From: Curtobacterium sp. MCJR17_020
GTDB taxonomy: Bacteria; Actinomycetota; Actinomycetes; Actinomycetales; Microbacteriaceae
Direction of reading: 5' to 3'
DNA: 64,000 nt
NCBI RefSeq assembly: GCF_003234365.2
Contig: NZ_CP126260.1
Span: forward strand, 3,224,001-3,288,000
Within the stretch, counting starts at the first letter, position 1. Each line of letters opens with the position of its first letter. This document shows, piece after piece, positions 24,946 to 33,098 of the stretch. The position numbers were made by a program, and so were the translations under genes. The notes under the pieces were generated by a model, which was not told the origin of the DNA, ran no database searches, and worked only from the letters and a program-made list of their open reading frames with translations.

Positions 24946-25692
24946 ATGACCGGAGCACTGCAGGGCAGGACCGCGCTCGTCTCAGGAGGGACGTCGGGGA
25001 TCGGCCTGGCCGTCGTCCACCGCTTCGTCGACGAAGGAGCGCACGTCTTCGTCACCGGACGTCGCCAGGAAGCACTCGACACCATCCGCGAGGAGCTCGG
25101 CGACGCCGTCACGACGATCCGCGCGGACGCCACCGAGCCGGACGGCATCGCGACCGTCTTCCGTGCCGTCGCCGAGCGAGGGTCCGGCCTCGACGCCGTG
25201 CACGTCAACGCCGGGATCGGCGAGTTCAAGCCCCTCGCCGACGTCACGGCCGAGGACTTCGAGGCGACCTTCGGCACGAACGTCCGCGGGACGACCCTCA
25301 CCGTGCAGGGCGCGCTGCCGTTCCTGCGCGAGGGATCCGCGATCGTCGTCACCGGGTCGACCGCAGCCTCCGGCACCGAACCGTCGTTCGGGATCTACGG
25401 CGCGTCGAAAGCCGCGATCGCTGCCCTCACCCGCGCGTGGGCCGCAGAGCTCGCACCACGGCGCATCCGGATCAACACGGTCGTGCCCGGGCCCACCGAG
25501 ACGCCTGGGCTGAAGGGTCTCGCTCCGGGCAACGGCGACGAGCTGCTGGAACAGATGGCCAGCGGGATGCCCCTCGGTCGTCTCCTCCGACCCGACGAGG
25601 TCGCCGCCGCGGTCCTCTTCCTCGTGTCCGACCAGAGCTCCGGGATGACCGGAAGCGAGCTCCTGGTCGACGGCGGCAGCACCATCGCCTGA
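24946..25692 (+). CDS. SDR family oxidoreductase (classical)
   Basis: 248 residues with every classical SDR motif: GGTSGIGLA for the cofactor, NAGIG, catalytic Ser in VVTGSTAASG, Y-x3-K in YGASKAAIAAL, and PGPTETPG after it. The C terminus VDGGSTIA is standard. Arg-Arg after the second strand (VTGRRQEA) favours NADP(H). AACAAGGAGG lies upstream of ATG 24946. Such TetR-SDR pairs often protect against or convert quinones and aldehydes; the substrate here is unknown. Confidence 0.88.
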   Translation: MTGALQGRTALVSGGTSGIGLAVVHRFVDEGAHVFVTGRRQEALDTIREELGDAVTTIRADATEPDGIATVFRAVAERGSGLDAVHVNAGIGEFKPLADVTAEDFEATFGTNVRGTTLTVQGALPFLREGSAIVVTGSTAASGTEPSFGIYGASKAAIAALTRAWAAELAPRRIRINTVVPGPTETPGLKGLAPGNGDELLEQMASGMPLGRLLRPDEVAAAVLFLVSDQSSGMTGSELLVDGGSTIA

Positions 25693-25706
25693 ACCGGGAC
25701 ACGGGG

Positions 25707-25750
25707 CGGACAGGAGGCACGGTGCAAGATGACGCCGCGCCTCCCGTCCG
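25707..25750. terminator. Family B palindrome between convergent genes
   Basis: CGGACAGGAGGCACGG at the left pairs imperfectly with CCGCGCCTCCCGTCCG at the right around a short loop. It lies between the convergent SDR and GDSL lipoprotein genes and is probably a terminator in both directions. Confidence 0.65.
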
Positions 25751-25758
25751 TCGGTCCG

Positions 25759-26937
25759 TCAGTCGCCCTCGTGCGCAGCCAGGGTGGCGAGCACGAGCTT
25801 CGCGATCCGACGCTGCCCCTCGTCGTTCGGGTGGATGCCGTCCGTCGAGTAGATCCCCGAGCCCGATGTGTCGGCCTCGGGGAACGTGTCGGCCATGCTG
25901 ACGTACGCGGCGCCGCCCTTCGCTGCGGCACGCTCGATCTCGGCGAGGTAGCTCGACCACGGCTCCGCCATGCCGTCCGTCATGCTCGAGGCCGGCGTGA
26001 ACTCGCCGATCACGAGCAGCGAGGGCTTCGTGGGGAGCGCCGCGAGCGTCTCGAGGAACGCCACGTACCGGGCGCCGAGCTCGTCGGGTGTGAGGTTCGC
26101 CGCGTCGTTGCCACCCAGCGTGATGGTGATGAGGTCCGGAGCAGCACGACGCATCGCCGTCAGGAAGCCCTCTTGGTTCTTCGTGAACGTCGCGATCGTC
26201 GATCCCGAGTGCGCGGAGTCGTAGCGAAGGATCCCCTTGTCCCGGTCACCGTCGTAGATCGTGAACCCCAGCAAGGAGAACGGCGCGACGGCGGTGACGG
26301 TCACCGTGTGCTCCCCGCTCGACAATCCGTCCACCTTCGTGATCGTCCCGGTGCTGGCGGTCCCTGTCGTGGACACGGTCGTCGGTGCGGCTCCGTCGAC
26401 GCTGTAGGTGAAGTCGCCGGACCCGGGGTAGCGCGCCCACCAGATGTCGATCCCGGTGCCCGTGAAGCCGTAGCTCCGCGAGGCGCCCGCCTGCATGCCG
26501 ACCGATCGGTAGCCGAGGTCGGGGGTGGTGACGTCGAACTGGCTTTCCCCCGTGCGCGCCGTCGCCCAGTCACCCCAGGTCGAGTCCGGTGCGTACACGG
26601 CGAACTGCGCGGGGAGGTACCCGGCCCCTCCGGTGACCCCGTCCGTCGGGTGCTCCGTGCGCAGCTGGTCGAGCGTGAGGTCCATCCACCGGGTGGAGCG
26701 TGACGAGGCGCCCTGCCCCTCGGTGATCGAGTCCCCCAGGGCGACCCAGTTCGCGGGCGCCTCGGTCCGGTCGGCCACGGCGGCGTTCCAGGTCGCGAGC
26801 GGCTCGGCGACCTCCGGGGGCTTCGCCGCGGTGCACCCGGTCGCGACGATCGACACGAGTGCGACGACCAGACCGGCGACGAGCCGGGGCGATCCTCGAC
26901 GCCGACCGCGATCGGTGGTGCGCTCGTGGCCGTTCAC
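25759..26937 (-). CDS. SGNH/GDSL-type esterase lipoprotein
   Basis: 392 residues. N terminus with basic residues, hydrophobic helix and lipobox IVATGC. The SGNH blocks are in order: block I ALGDSITEGQG (nucleophile Ser), block III TLGGNDAANL, and block V DGIHPNDEG with the catalytic Asp-x-x-His. Between I and III sits an inserted beta-rich domain (about residues 120-230, TYSVDGAAPTTVSTTG) of the kind seen in two-domain cell-surface GDSL esterases. It is expected to be a membrane-anchored extracytoplasmic esterase or acetylesterase acting on polysaccharides. Confidence 0.86.
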   Translation of the reverse strand: MNGHERTTDRGRRRGSPRLVAGLVVALVSIVATGCTAAKPPEVAEPLATWNAAVADRTEAPANWVALGDSITEGQGASSRSTRWMDLTLDQLRTEHPTDGVTGGAGYLPAQFAVYAPDSTWGDWATARTGESQFDVTTPDLGYRSVGMQAGASRSYGFTGTGIDIWWARYPGSGDFTYSVDGAAPTTVSTTGTASTGTITKVDGLSSGEHTVTVTAVAPFSLLGFTIYDGDRDKGILRYDSAHSGSTIATFTKNQEGFLTAMRRAAPDLITITLGGNDAANLTPDELGARYVAFLETLAALPTKPSLLVIGEFTPASSMTDGMAEPWSSYLAEIERAAAKGGAAYVSMADTFPEADTSGSGIYSTDGIHPNDEGQRRIAKLVLATLAAHEGD

Positions 26938-27027
26938 GTTGTCTCCCTCGGGTGGGATGTGTTCCGCGACCGGGCGCCGGGTCGGGCAATGCTAACCGCG
27001 CAACCCTGGTGAACTACCGTCGTCTCT

Positions 27028-28530
27028 GTGCCCTCCTCCACCGGGACTCCGGACCCGACTGCCGGTCCAGCGACCGCGCCGCACTCCGTCAGACGGACCA
27101 TCGCGGTCGGTCTGGCGATCGCCGTGTCGGCAGCAGCCCTGGTCGGCATCGATGCGGTCGCCGGATCAGCGGACACCGCAGCGTCGCCGGTGACGGTCAC
27201 CAAGGTCACCAAGGTCACCGCGGCGTCCACCGTCACCTCGACCGGCAGCGCCGTGCGGGCCACCCTGAAGGTCACGAACACCACCTCGGTGCGGAAGCCG
27301 GCTTCCTCCGCTTGGCTCTCCCTGTCCACCGGCACGAAGAAGTACTCGCTCGGCCGGGTCGCGGTGCAGGCACTCGCCCCGGGCTCGAGCACGACGGTCA
27401 GCGCAGTCCGCACGACACCTTTCCGCGCCGCGGCCGGGAAGTACTCGGTGCTCGCCTGCGTGGGTGCGTACTCCGGGCAGCACTGCCGCACGTCTGCTTC
27501 GACCGTCACCACCAAGCCGACGCCCCGCCCACGTCCCGAGACCGGCGTGATGCTCGACCTCGCTCGCGCCTACTACCCCGTGGCACTGATCAAGCGGTAC
27601 ATCGACCTGCTCGACGACAACGGCGGGCGTTTCCTGCACCTGCACCTCACCGATGACCAGAACGTCGGGATCGAGAGCAAGGTCCTCGGTCAGACCCTCG
27701 CGAACGCCGATCTCGACCACGACGTCTACACGAGCCGCGTGACCGGTCGTCCGTTCCTCAGCGCCGCACAGGCACGCACGATCGCCGACCACGCGGCGAA
27801 GCGGGGCGTGGCGATCGTGCCCGAGGTCGACACTCCCGGCCACATGGCTGCCGCCTTCGCCCTGCTCGAGGCGGAACACGGCACGAAGTGGGTCGATCGC
27901 ATCCGTTCGGGCGAGAGCGAGCTCGACCCGTCGGCGCCCGGCAGTCTCGCGCTGGCGACGAAGCTCTACGCCGAGGTGCAGCGGACGTTCCCGTCCAGCC
28001 GCGCCGTGCACATCGGTGGGGACGAATGGGGCGGCAACGTCACCGCCGACGGGCGCGTCGGGTGGATGAACGCGATGGCAGCCGCCCTCGGCACCCGCGA
28101 GGTGTGGGCCTGGAACGACGGGATCGATCGCGCCGCGGTCGGGCGACTCGACCCGCGCATCCACGTCACGTACTGGAGCTTCGACGGCGACACCGAGGAC
28201 GCAGCGGAGCGTCGCGAACGCCGAGCGCGACGGGCCAGTGCGGTCGACCTGCAGCAGGCCGGGATCGACCTGCTCAACTACAACTCGTACTACCTCTACG
28301 AGGTGCCGACCGACCTCGACCCCGCCGACAGCGACTACACCGTCGCCGACCTCCGCGAGCACTGGTCACTCCGGACGTGGGACGGCGACTCCGGAGCACG
28401 TCTCGCTGCTCCGATGTCGGGCGCGGCCGTCGCGATCTGGGGCGAGGACCTCGACAGTCCACCCGCTGACGCGCTCCTGCGGTGGAGCGCGCCGCACGTG
28501 AAGGCGATGATCGAGACCGCAGCCTCCTGA
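27028..28530 (+). CDS. Secreted GH20 beta-N-acetylhexosaminidase-like enzyme
   Basis: 500 residues from GTG 27028. A membrane segment (RTIAVGLAIAVSAAALVG) is a signal peptide or anchor, then about 130 residues with a beta-sandwich appearance, then a GH20 TIM barrel from MLDLARAYYPVALIKRYIDL. Diagnostic are LHLHLTDDQNVGIES, VPEVDTPGHMAAA and the catalytic Asp-Glu pair in HIGGDEWGGN near residue 332. It should release N-acetylglucosamine or GalNAc from chitin-like or peptidoglycan fragments outside the cell. It is divergent from the GDSL lipoprotein. Confidence 0.87.
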   Translation: MPSSTGTPDPTAGPATAPHSVRRTIAVGLAIAVSAAALVGIDAVAGSADTAASPVTVTKVTKVTAASTVTSTGSAVRATLKVTNTTSVRKPASSAWLSLSTGTKKYSLGRVAVQALAPGSSTTVSAVRTTPFRAAAGKYSVLACVGAYSGQHCRTSASTVTTKPTPRPRPETGVMLDLARAYYPVALIKRYIDLLDDNGGRFLHLHLTDDQNVGIESKVLGQTLANADLDHDVYTSRVTGRPFLSAAQARTIADHAAKRGVAIVPEVDTPGHMAAAFALLEAEHGTKWVDRIRSGESELDPSAPGSLALATKLYAEVQRTFPSSRAVHIGGDEWGGNVTADGRVGWMNAMAAALGTREVWAWNDGIDRAAVGRLDPRIHVTYWSFDGDTEDAAERRERRARRASAVDLQQAGIDLLNYNSYYLYEVPTDLDPADSDYTVADLREHWSLRTWDGDSGARLAAPMSGAAVAIWGEDLDSPPADALLRWSAPHVKAMIETAAS

Positions 28531-28595
28531 CGGACGCATGTCGCGCCTCCAGGCCGACCGCCGGAACCGCCGAAAGCGCCGGAATCGCCGCCCGC

Positions 28596-29537
28596 CTATC
28601 CGAGCGGCTCGACGCCGTAGCTCGTGACCACCGCGCGCAACTCGTCCAGGTAGGTCTGCGCCTGCACGGTGAGCGGAACGGATGCGTGCGCGATCCAGCC
28701 GATCTCGATGCGTTCGTCGACGTCGAGGGGGATGGCGACGATCTCGGGGTCGAGGTCATCGCTGATGAGCCCGGTGGAGATCGTGTAGCCACCCAGGCCG
28801 ATCATGAGGTTGAAGATCGTCGCCCGGTCCGAAACCCGGATCTCCCGCTTGCTCGACATCGTCGACAGGATCTCCTCCGCCAGGTAGAAGGAGTTGTTCG
28901 CGCCTTGGTCGAAGGTCAGCCGCGGCAGGTCGGCCAGGTCCTCGAGGGTTGCCCGCTCCCGTGACGCGATCGGGTTCCGACGGGCCACGAAGATGTGCGG
29001 CTGCGCGACGAACAGCGGCGTGAAGACGACCCCGGCGTCCCGCAGCAGCTTGCCGAGCACCTGCTTGTTGAAGTCGTTGCGGTAGAGGATGCCCACCTCG
29101 CTGCGCAGCGTGCGGACGTCCTCGATGATGTCCCAGGTGCGTGTCTCGCGGAGCGAGAACTCGTACTCGTCCGCAGCGGCTGCTTCGACCATGCGGACGA
29201 AGGCCTCCACCGCGAACGAGTAGTGCTGGGCGGACACCCCGAGCAGCCGACGCGACCGCTGGCCGCCGACGTACCGCTGCTCGAGCAGGGAGACCTGCTC
29301 GACGACCTGCCGGGCGTACCCGAGGAACTCGACGCCGTCGACGGTGAGCACGACGCCCCGGGCCGAGCGGGTGAAGAGCGGGCGCCCGATCCGCGTCTCG
29401 AGGTCCTTCATCGCGGCGGACATCGTCGGCTGTGACACGTAGAGCAGGTCGGCCGCTGCGCTGATCGAGCCCTCCGTCGCGACCTCGATGAAGTACCGGA
29501 GCTGCTGCAGGGTGATGTCGTTCGAGATACGTGCCAT
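28596..29537 (-). CDS. LysR-type regulator, probable activator of mesX-mesD
   Basis: 313 residues. The winged helix-turn-helix is ITLQQLRYFIEVATEGSISA, AADLLYVSQPTMSAAMKDLE and FTRSARGVVLT. The remaining 220 residues form the periplasmic-binding-like co-inducer domain. It is divergent from mesX-mesD with 119 bp between, holding a CTAT-N8-ATAG element. Methionine-gene control by a LysR protein parallels MetR, though this is a different subfamily; regulation of mesXD is inferred from position. Confidence 0.86.
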   Translation of the reverse strand: MARISNDITLQQLRYFIEVATEGSISAAADLLYVSQPTMSAAMKDLETRIGRPLFTRSARGVVLTVDGVEFLGYARQVVEQVSLLEQRYVGGQRSRRLLGVSAQHYSFAVEAFVRMVEAAAADEYEFSLRETRTWDIIEDVRTLRSEVGILYRNDFNKQVLGKLLRDAGVVFTPLFVAQPHIFVARRNPIASRERATLEDLADLPRLTFDQGANNSFYLAEEILSTMSSKREIRVSDRATIFNLMIGLGGYTISTGLISDDLDPEIVAIPLDVDERIEIGWIAHASVPLTVQAQTYLDELRAVVTSYGVEPLG

Positions 29538-29546
29538 AGGCGCAGG

Positions 29547-29562
29547 CTATACCAGTGCATAG
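29547..29562. promoter_or_regulatory. Candidate LysR site CTAT-N8-ATAG
   Basis: CTATACCAGTGCATAG, an interrupted dyad, lies 10 nt upstream of the LysR start and about 95 nt before mesX. LysR proteins usually bind such T-N11-A dyads next to their own gene. Confidence 0.5.
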
Positions 29563-29656
29563 TGTCTCGGTATTACCTGATGGCTCGTGGTTCCCGCCAT
29601 CATCGAAGTACCCCTTCCCCAGTGCCCTCGGGCGCTCGACGAACAGATTGCCGACC

Positions 29657-30619
29657 ATGGCGAACGACATCACCTTCAGCATCACCCGGACCCGGTTCGA
29701 CGAGGACTACTCCCCCGCGGACAGCTCCCGGCTGACCACGAACTTCGCCAACCTGGCGCGCGGCGAGCGCCGGCAGGAGAACCTCCGTGCTGCGCTGGCG
29801 ATGATCGACGGGCGCGCGAACGACCTCTCGGTTGCCGGGGACCGCTACCGCCTGGAGCTCGACATCGTCTCGGCCGCGCTGGCGTTCTCCGACGGTGGGT
29901 CGGACGCCGAGTTCCCACTGCTCGAGATGCTCGACGTCACGATCGTCGACCAGCAGACCGGCGAGCACCACCACGGCATCCTCGGCAACAACTTCTCGTC
30001 GTACCTGCGCGACTACGACTTCTCGGTGCTGCTGCCGTCGTCAGAGGGCCTGCCGTCCGACTTCGGTGTGCTCCACGGGGCGCTCTTCCAGCGGTTCCTT
30101 TCGTCGCCGGCATTCCGCGACGGGTTCGGTGGCGAGCCCGTCGTCTGCATCAGCGTCTCGACGAGCCAGACCTACCGCCAGACCGGGTACGTCCACCCCG
30201 TCCTCGGCGCCGAGTACGAGCACGAGCACTCATCGCTCACCGACGACTACTTCGGTCGGATGGGCATGCGGGTCCGGTACTTCCAGCCCGCCGGAGCGTC
30301 GGCCCCGCTCGCGTTCTACACGCGCGGCGACCTGACCGGGGACTACACGGACCTCCAGCTCATCGGCACGATCGCCACCATGGAGACCTTCCAGAAGATC
30401 TACCGCCCGGAGATCTACGCCGCGAACACCCCGGCCGGCAGCACCTACCGCCCCACCCTCGACCACACCGACTTCACGCCCACCCCGGTCACCTACGACC
30501 GCGAGGAGCGCAGCCGCCTCGGGATCACGCAGGGCCGGTGGACCGAGGAGCACCTCGTGACGCCGCACCGCGCGCTCCTCTCGCGCTTCGCTGCCGGCGC
30601 CGCCGTTCCTTCTCTTTGA
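29657..30619 (+). CDS. mesX: MesX (DUF1852), partner of the core methionine synthase
   Basis: 320 residues of DUF1852: FSITRTRFDEDYSPADSSRL, TNFANLARGERRQENLR and GYVHPVLGAEYEHEHSSLTD are visible. DUF1852 genes stand next to short MetE-like synthases, and published fitness data named the pair MesX-MesD, where MesX is needed for MesD to make methionine without folate. Here mesX precedes mesD by 20 nt in one operon under a LysR gene. The ribosome site is weak; ATG 29657 gives the family N terminus. Confidence 0.85.
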   Translation: MANDITFSITRTRFDEDYSPADSSRLTTNFANLARGERRQENLRAALAMIDGRANDLSVAGDRYRLELDIVSAALAFSDGGSDAEFPLLEMLDVTIVDQQTGEHHHGILGNNFSSYLRDYDFSVLLPSSEGLPSDFGVLHGALFQRFLSSPAFRDGFGGEPVVCISVSTSQTYRQTGYVHPVLGAEYEHEHSSLTDDYFGRMGMRVRYFQPAGASAPLAFYTRGDLTGDYTDLQLIGTIATMETFQKIYRPEIYAANTPAGSTYRPTLDHTDFTPTPVTYDREERSRLGITQGRWTEEHLVTPHRALLSRFAAGAAVPSL

Positions 30620-30639
30620 TCGTTAGGACTCGCAACCGC

Positions 30640-31689
30640 ATGAGCACCCTCCTGCCCACCTCGATCGTCGGCAGCCTGCCGAAACCGTCCTGGCTCGCCG
30701 AGCCCGAGCGACTCTGGTCCCCCTGGCTGCTCGAAGGAGACGCCCTGACCGAGGGCAAGCATGACGCCCTCCGCTCCGCCGTCCACGAGCAGGAGCGCCG
30801 TGGCATCGACATCGTCAGCGACGGCGAGCAGACCCGCCGGCACTTCGTCACGACGTTCATCGAGCACCTGGACGGCGTCGACCTCGAGCGCAAGGAGACC
30901 GTCCGGATCCGTGACCGGTACGACGCGGCCGTCCCGACCGTGGTCGGTGCCGTGAGCCGCCGGGCGCCCGTGTTCGTGGACGACGCTCGCTTCCTGCGCA
31001 CCCAGACCGACCGGCCGATCAAGTGGGCGCTTCCCGGCCCGATGACGATGATCGACACGCTCTCCGACCAGCACTACAAGAGCCGCGAGAAGCTGGCGTG
31101 GGAGTTCGCCACGATCCTCAACCAGGAAGCTCGCGAGCTCGAAGCCGCCGGCGTCGACATCATCCAGTTCGACGAGCCCGCCTTCACTGTCTTCCACGAT
31201 GAGGTGCAGGACTGGGGTGTGGCCGCGCTCGAACGCGCGACCGAGGGCCTGCGCGCCGAGACCGCCGTGCACATCTGTTACGGGTACGGCATCGAGGCGA
31301 ACAACAAGTGGAAGGAGACGCTCGGGGCGGAGTGGCGGCAGTACGAGCAGTCGTTCCCGCTCCTGCAGCAGTCGTCGATCGACATCGTCTCGCTGGAGTG
31401 CATCCACTCGCACGTGCCGCTTGAGCTCGTCGAGCTCATCCGGGGAAAGAAGGTCATGCTCGGGGCGATCGACGTCGCGACCGAGGTCGTCGAGACCCCG
31501 GAAGAGGTCGCGGAGGTGCTGCGTCGGGCGCTCGAGTTCGTCGACGCGGACAAGCTCATCCCGAGCTCGAACTGCGGGATGGCTCCGCTTGCGCGTGGGG
31601 CAGCGCTCGACAAGCTCGGTGCACTGTCCGCTGGTGCGGACACCGTGCGGGCCGAGCTCGTCGGCTCGGCCGTTCCGTCGGCGCGCTGA
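30640..31689 (+). CDS. mesD: MesD-type core methionine synthase (MetE C-terminal family)
   Basis: 349 residues, equal to only the catalytic C-terminal barrel of MetE. It starts LLPTSIVGSLPKPSWL. Zinc ligands are present: His211 and Cys213 in VHICYG, Glu253 in LECIHSH and Cys312 in SSNCG; FDEPAF carries the conserved acid/substrate residues. It methylates homocysteine to methionine but lacks the folate-binding N domain, fitting the MesD family with MesX. From codon 179 on, this copy's sequence is repeated at 36568-37083, so its 3' half may have come with the inserted island. Confidence 0.87.
   Translation: MSTLLPTSIVGSLPKPSWLAEPERLWSPWLLEGDALTEGKHDALRSAVHEQERRGIDIVSDGEQTRRHFVTTFIEHLDGVDLERKETVRIRDRYDAAVPTVVGAVSRRAPVFVDDARFLRTQTDRPIKWALPGPMTMIDTLSDQHYKSREKLAWEFATILNQEARELEAAGVDIIQFDEPAFTVFHDEVQDWGVAALERATEGLRAETAVHICYGYGIEANNKWKETLGAEWRQYEQSFPLLQQSSIDIVSLECIHSHVPLELVELIRGKKVMLGAIDVATEVVETPEEVAEVLRRALEFVDADKLIPSSNCGMAPLARGAALDKLGALSAGADTVRAELVGSAVPSAR
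31174..31283 (+). repeat. mesD core repeat, copy A (110 bp identical to copy B)
   Basis: These 110 bases inside mesD are identical to 36568-36677; beyond 31283 the two copies diverge by scattered third-position changes. A diverged 56-bp version is at 41570-41625. Copy A marks the left edge of the island 31690-36567. Confidence 0.85.
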
Positions 31690-31703
31690 CCACTGCGAGA
31701 CAC

Positions 31704-31739
31704 CGCGGCGGCTTTCTTCCGGAAGGAGGAGGGCCGCCG
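31704..31739 (+). terminator. mesD terminator hairpin
   Basis: CGGCGGC at 31706-31712 pairs with GCCGCCG at 31733-31739, enclosing CTTCCGGAAG. It lies 15 nt after the mesD stop. The corresponding hairpin after the mesD fragment is at 37101-37130. Confidence 0.65.
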
Positions 31740-31813
31740 TTCGTGTTGCGCCCGCCGCGTGTGCGGCTCTCGACCCGGCCGGGAGGCGCGGCTTCCGTCC
31801 GGCTGACAGGTCG

Positions 31814-31964
31814 GATTGGTACTGGCGTCCCGACCAGAACCCGAACGGCGCTAGCGGATCCTGCAAACGTCGCACTCTCAACCACTTAATATGTTGCGCA
31901 TCAAACTTCATAACATGTACGTTGATACCCGAGCACGGAGGGGCCGCGCGAGAAGGGGGCTTCG
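31814..31964 (+). promoter_or_regulatory. AT-richer leader of the SDP-like operon
   Basis: The stretch 31881-31925 (CTTAATATGTTGCGC, CATAACATGTACG) is distinctly AT-richer than the surroundings and is the only spacer before the toxin operon, so the promoter should be here. TTGCGC at 31894 with TACGTT at 31918 is a weak candidate. AGAAGGGGG at 31951-31959 is the ribosome site of the first toxin gene. No SdpR-like repressor gene is adjacent. Confidence 0.45.
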
Positions 31965-32522
31965 ATGTCGAAGTTCATGATTACGGCTGCGGCCGTGATG
32001 GTCACCGTTTCGGCGGCAACCACGGTGCCGGCGCTGCCGGCCCACGCAACGTCACCGACAACGCAGCATCAAGTCGCTGCCGAGCGGGCTGCGCTTTCTG
32101 ACCGCAACGTGATCGAGCTGTTCACGGGTCAGGGGCGGATCATCGCCGAGCACCCGGAGCTTGCAAAGTACGTACCAAGCGGGGAGCAGAAGCTGACAGC
32201 TGCGCAGATCTCCGACGTGACGGCGGAGTACCAGAACGCCTACCCGCAGTTTCACGACAACATCACCGTCCCGCTGCAGAGCGGCGACCCGTACCGAGTG
32301 CTCGATGCGCTGCACGCGTTCGAAACCGCAACCGAACGCCTCGCAACCTCGGAATCCGCCACCATCACCGGGGACGGCAAGTGCGCCCTCCTGGTCGCCG
32401 TCGCTGTCGCTGCAATGCTGTGGTTGGGCGTCCTTGTCTGGGTTGCGGGCCGATCCGGCTCCACCCTGACCGAGGAACAGTTCGCGGCCGAGCTGGCGGC
32501 TGCTTTGCCGTTGAGCAACTGA
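31965..32522 (+). CDS. SdpC-like toxin precursor 1
   Basis: 185 residues. Signal peptide MSKFMITAAAVMVTVSAATT with cleavage near PAHA. The pro-region has NVIELFTGQGRIIAEHPELA, like the F-x-GQG block of Bacillus SdpC, and YPQFHDNITVPLQSGDPYRV, aligning with its QPQYMDEL-x-S-x-DP segment. After TGDGKC comes the hydrophobic ALLVAVAVAAMLWLGVLVWV, in the position of the mature SDP peptide, then a charged tail ending AALPLSN. Only the first of the two cysteines of SDP is present. The role expected is a secreted membrane-active peptide processed with SdpA and SdpB. Homology is inferred by eye but the order of all blocks agrees. Confidence 0.78.
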   Translation: MSKFMITAAAVMVTVSAATTVPALPAHATSPTTQHQVAAERAALSDRNVIELFTGQGRIIAEHPELAKYVPSGEQKLTAAQISDVTAEYQNAYPQFHDNITVPLQSGDPYRVLDALHAFETATERLATSESATITGDGKCALLVAVAVAAMLWLGVLVWVAGRSGSTLTEEQFAAELAAALPLSN

Positions 32523-32935
32523 CGAGAACCTCGAGAGGAAATACCTTCGATGTCGAAGATCATGATCGCGGCTGCGGCCGTGATGGTCACCGTTTCCGCT
32601 GCAATCACGGTGCCGGCTGCGCCGGTCCAGGCAGCAACACCGACGACGCAACACCTCACCGCCGAACGGGCTCCGCTCTCTGACCGGAACGTCATCGAGC
32701 TGTTCACCGGGCAGGGGCGGATCATCGCCGAGCACCCGGAGCTTGCAAAGTACGTACCAAGCGGGGAGCAGAAGCTGACAGCTGCGCAGATCTCCGACGT
32801 GACGGCGGAGTACCAGAACGCCTACCCGCAGTTTCACGACAACATCACCGTCCCGCTGCAGAGCGGCGACCCGTACCGAGCGCTCGATGCGCTGCACGCG
32901 TTCGAAACCGCAACCGAACGCCTCGCAACCTCGGA
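32130..32935 (+). repeat. Direct repeat within the two toxin genes (32130-32353 and 32712-32935)
   Basis: The two 224-bp units, 582 bp apart, differ only at 32299/32881 (T/C). They cover the pro-region. The signal-peptide codons before them are merely similar and the mature segments after them are different, so the boundary is sharp at both ends. Recent duplication or gene conversion is the simplest explanation. Confidence 0.9.
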
Positions 32936-33098
32936 GCCCGCCACGATCACCGGTGATGGCAAGTGCCTGGTGGTCGTCGCAGTCGGTGTCCTGGTCTGGG
33001 CGGCTGTTTCCGTCTCGGTGAAGTTCTGGGGGCCGAAGTCAGCAGACCATGACTCCGGCGCACTCTTTGCTGCGGAGCTGACTCGCGCCCTGGGCTGA
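32550..33098 (+). CDS. SdpC-like toxin precursor 2
   Basis: 182 residues, tandem paralogue of precursor 1, 27 nt after it with its own GAGAGGAAA site. Signal peptide and pro-region are almost the same (223 of 224 bases identical from 32712 to 32935), but after TGDGKC the mature segment differs: LVVVAVGVLVWAAVSVSVKF, then a tail ending FAAELTRALG. Again one cysteine only. The stop shares one base with sdpA (TGATG). The pair would give two different peptides from one processing machinery. Confidence 0.78.
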   Translation: MSKIMIAAAAVMVTVSAAITVPAAPVQAATPTTQHLTAERAPLSDRNVIELFTGQGRIIAEHPELAKYVPSGEQKLTAAQISDVTAEYQNAYPQFHDNITVPLQSGDPYRALDALHAFETATERLATSEPATITGDGKCLVVVAVGVLVWAAVSVSVKFWGPKSADHDSGALFAAELTRALG

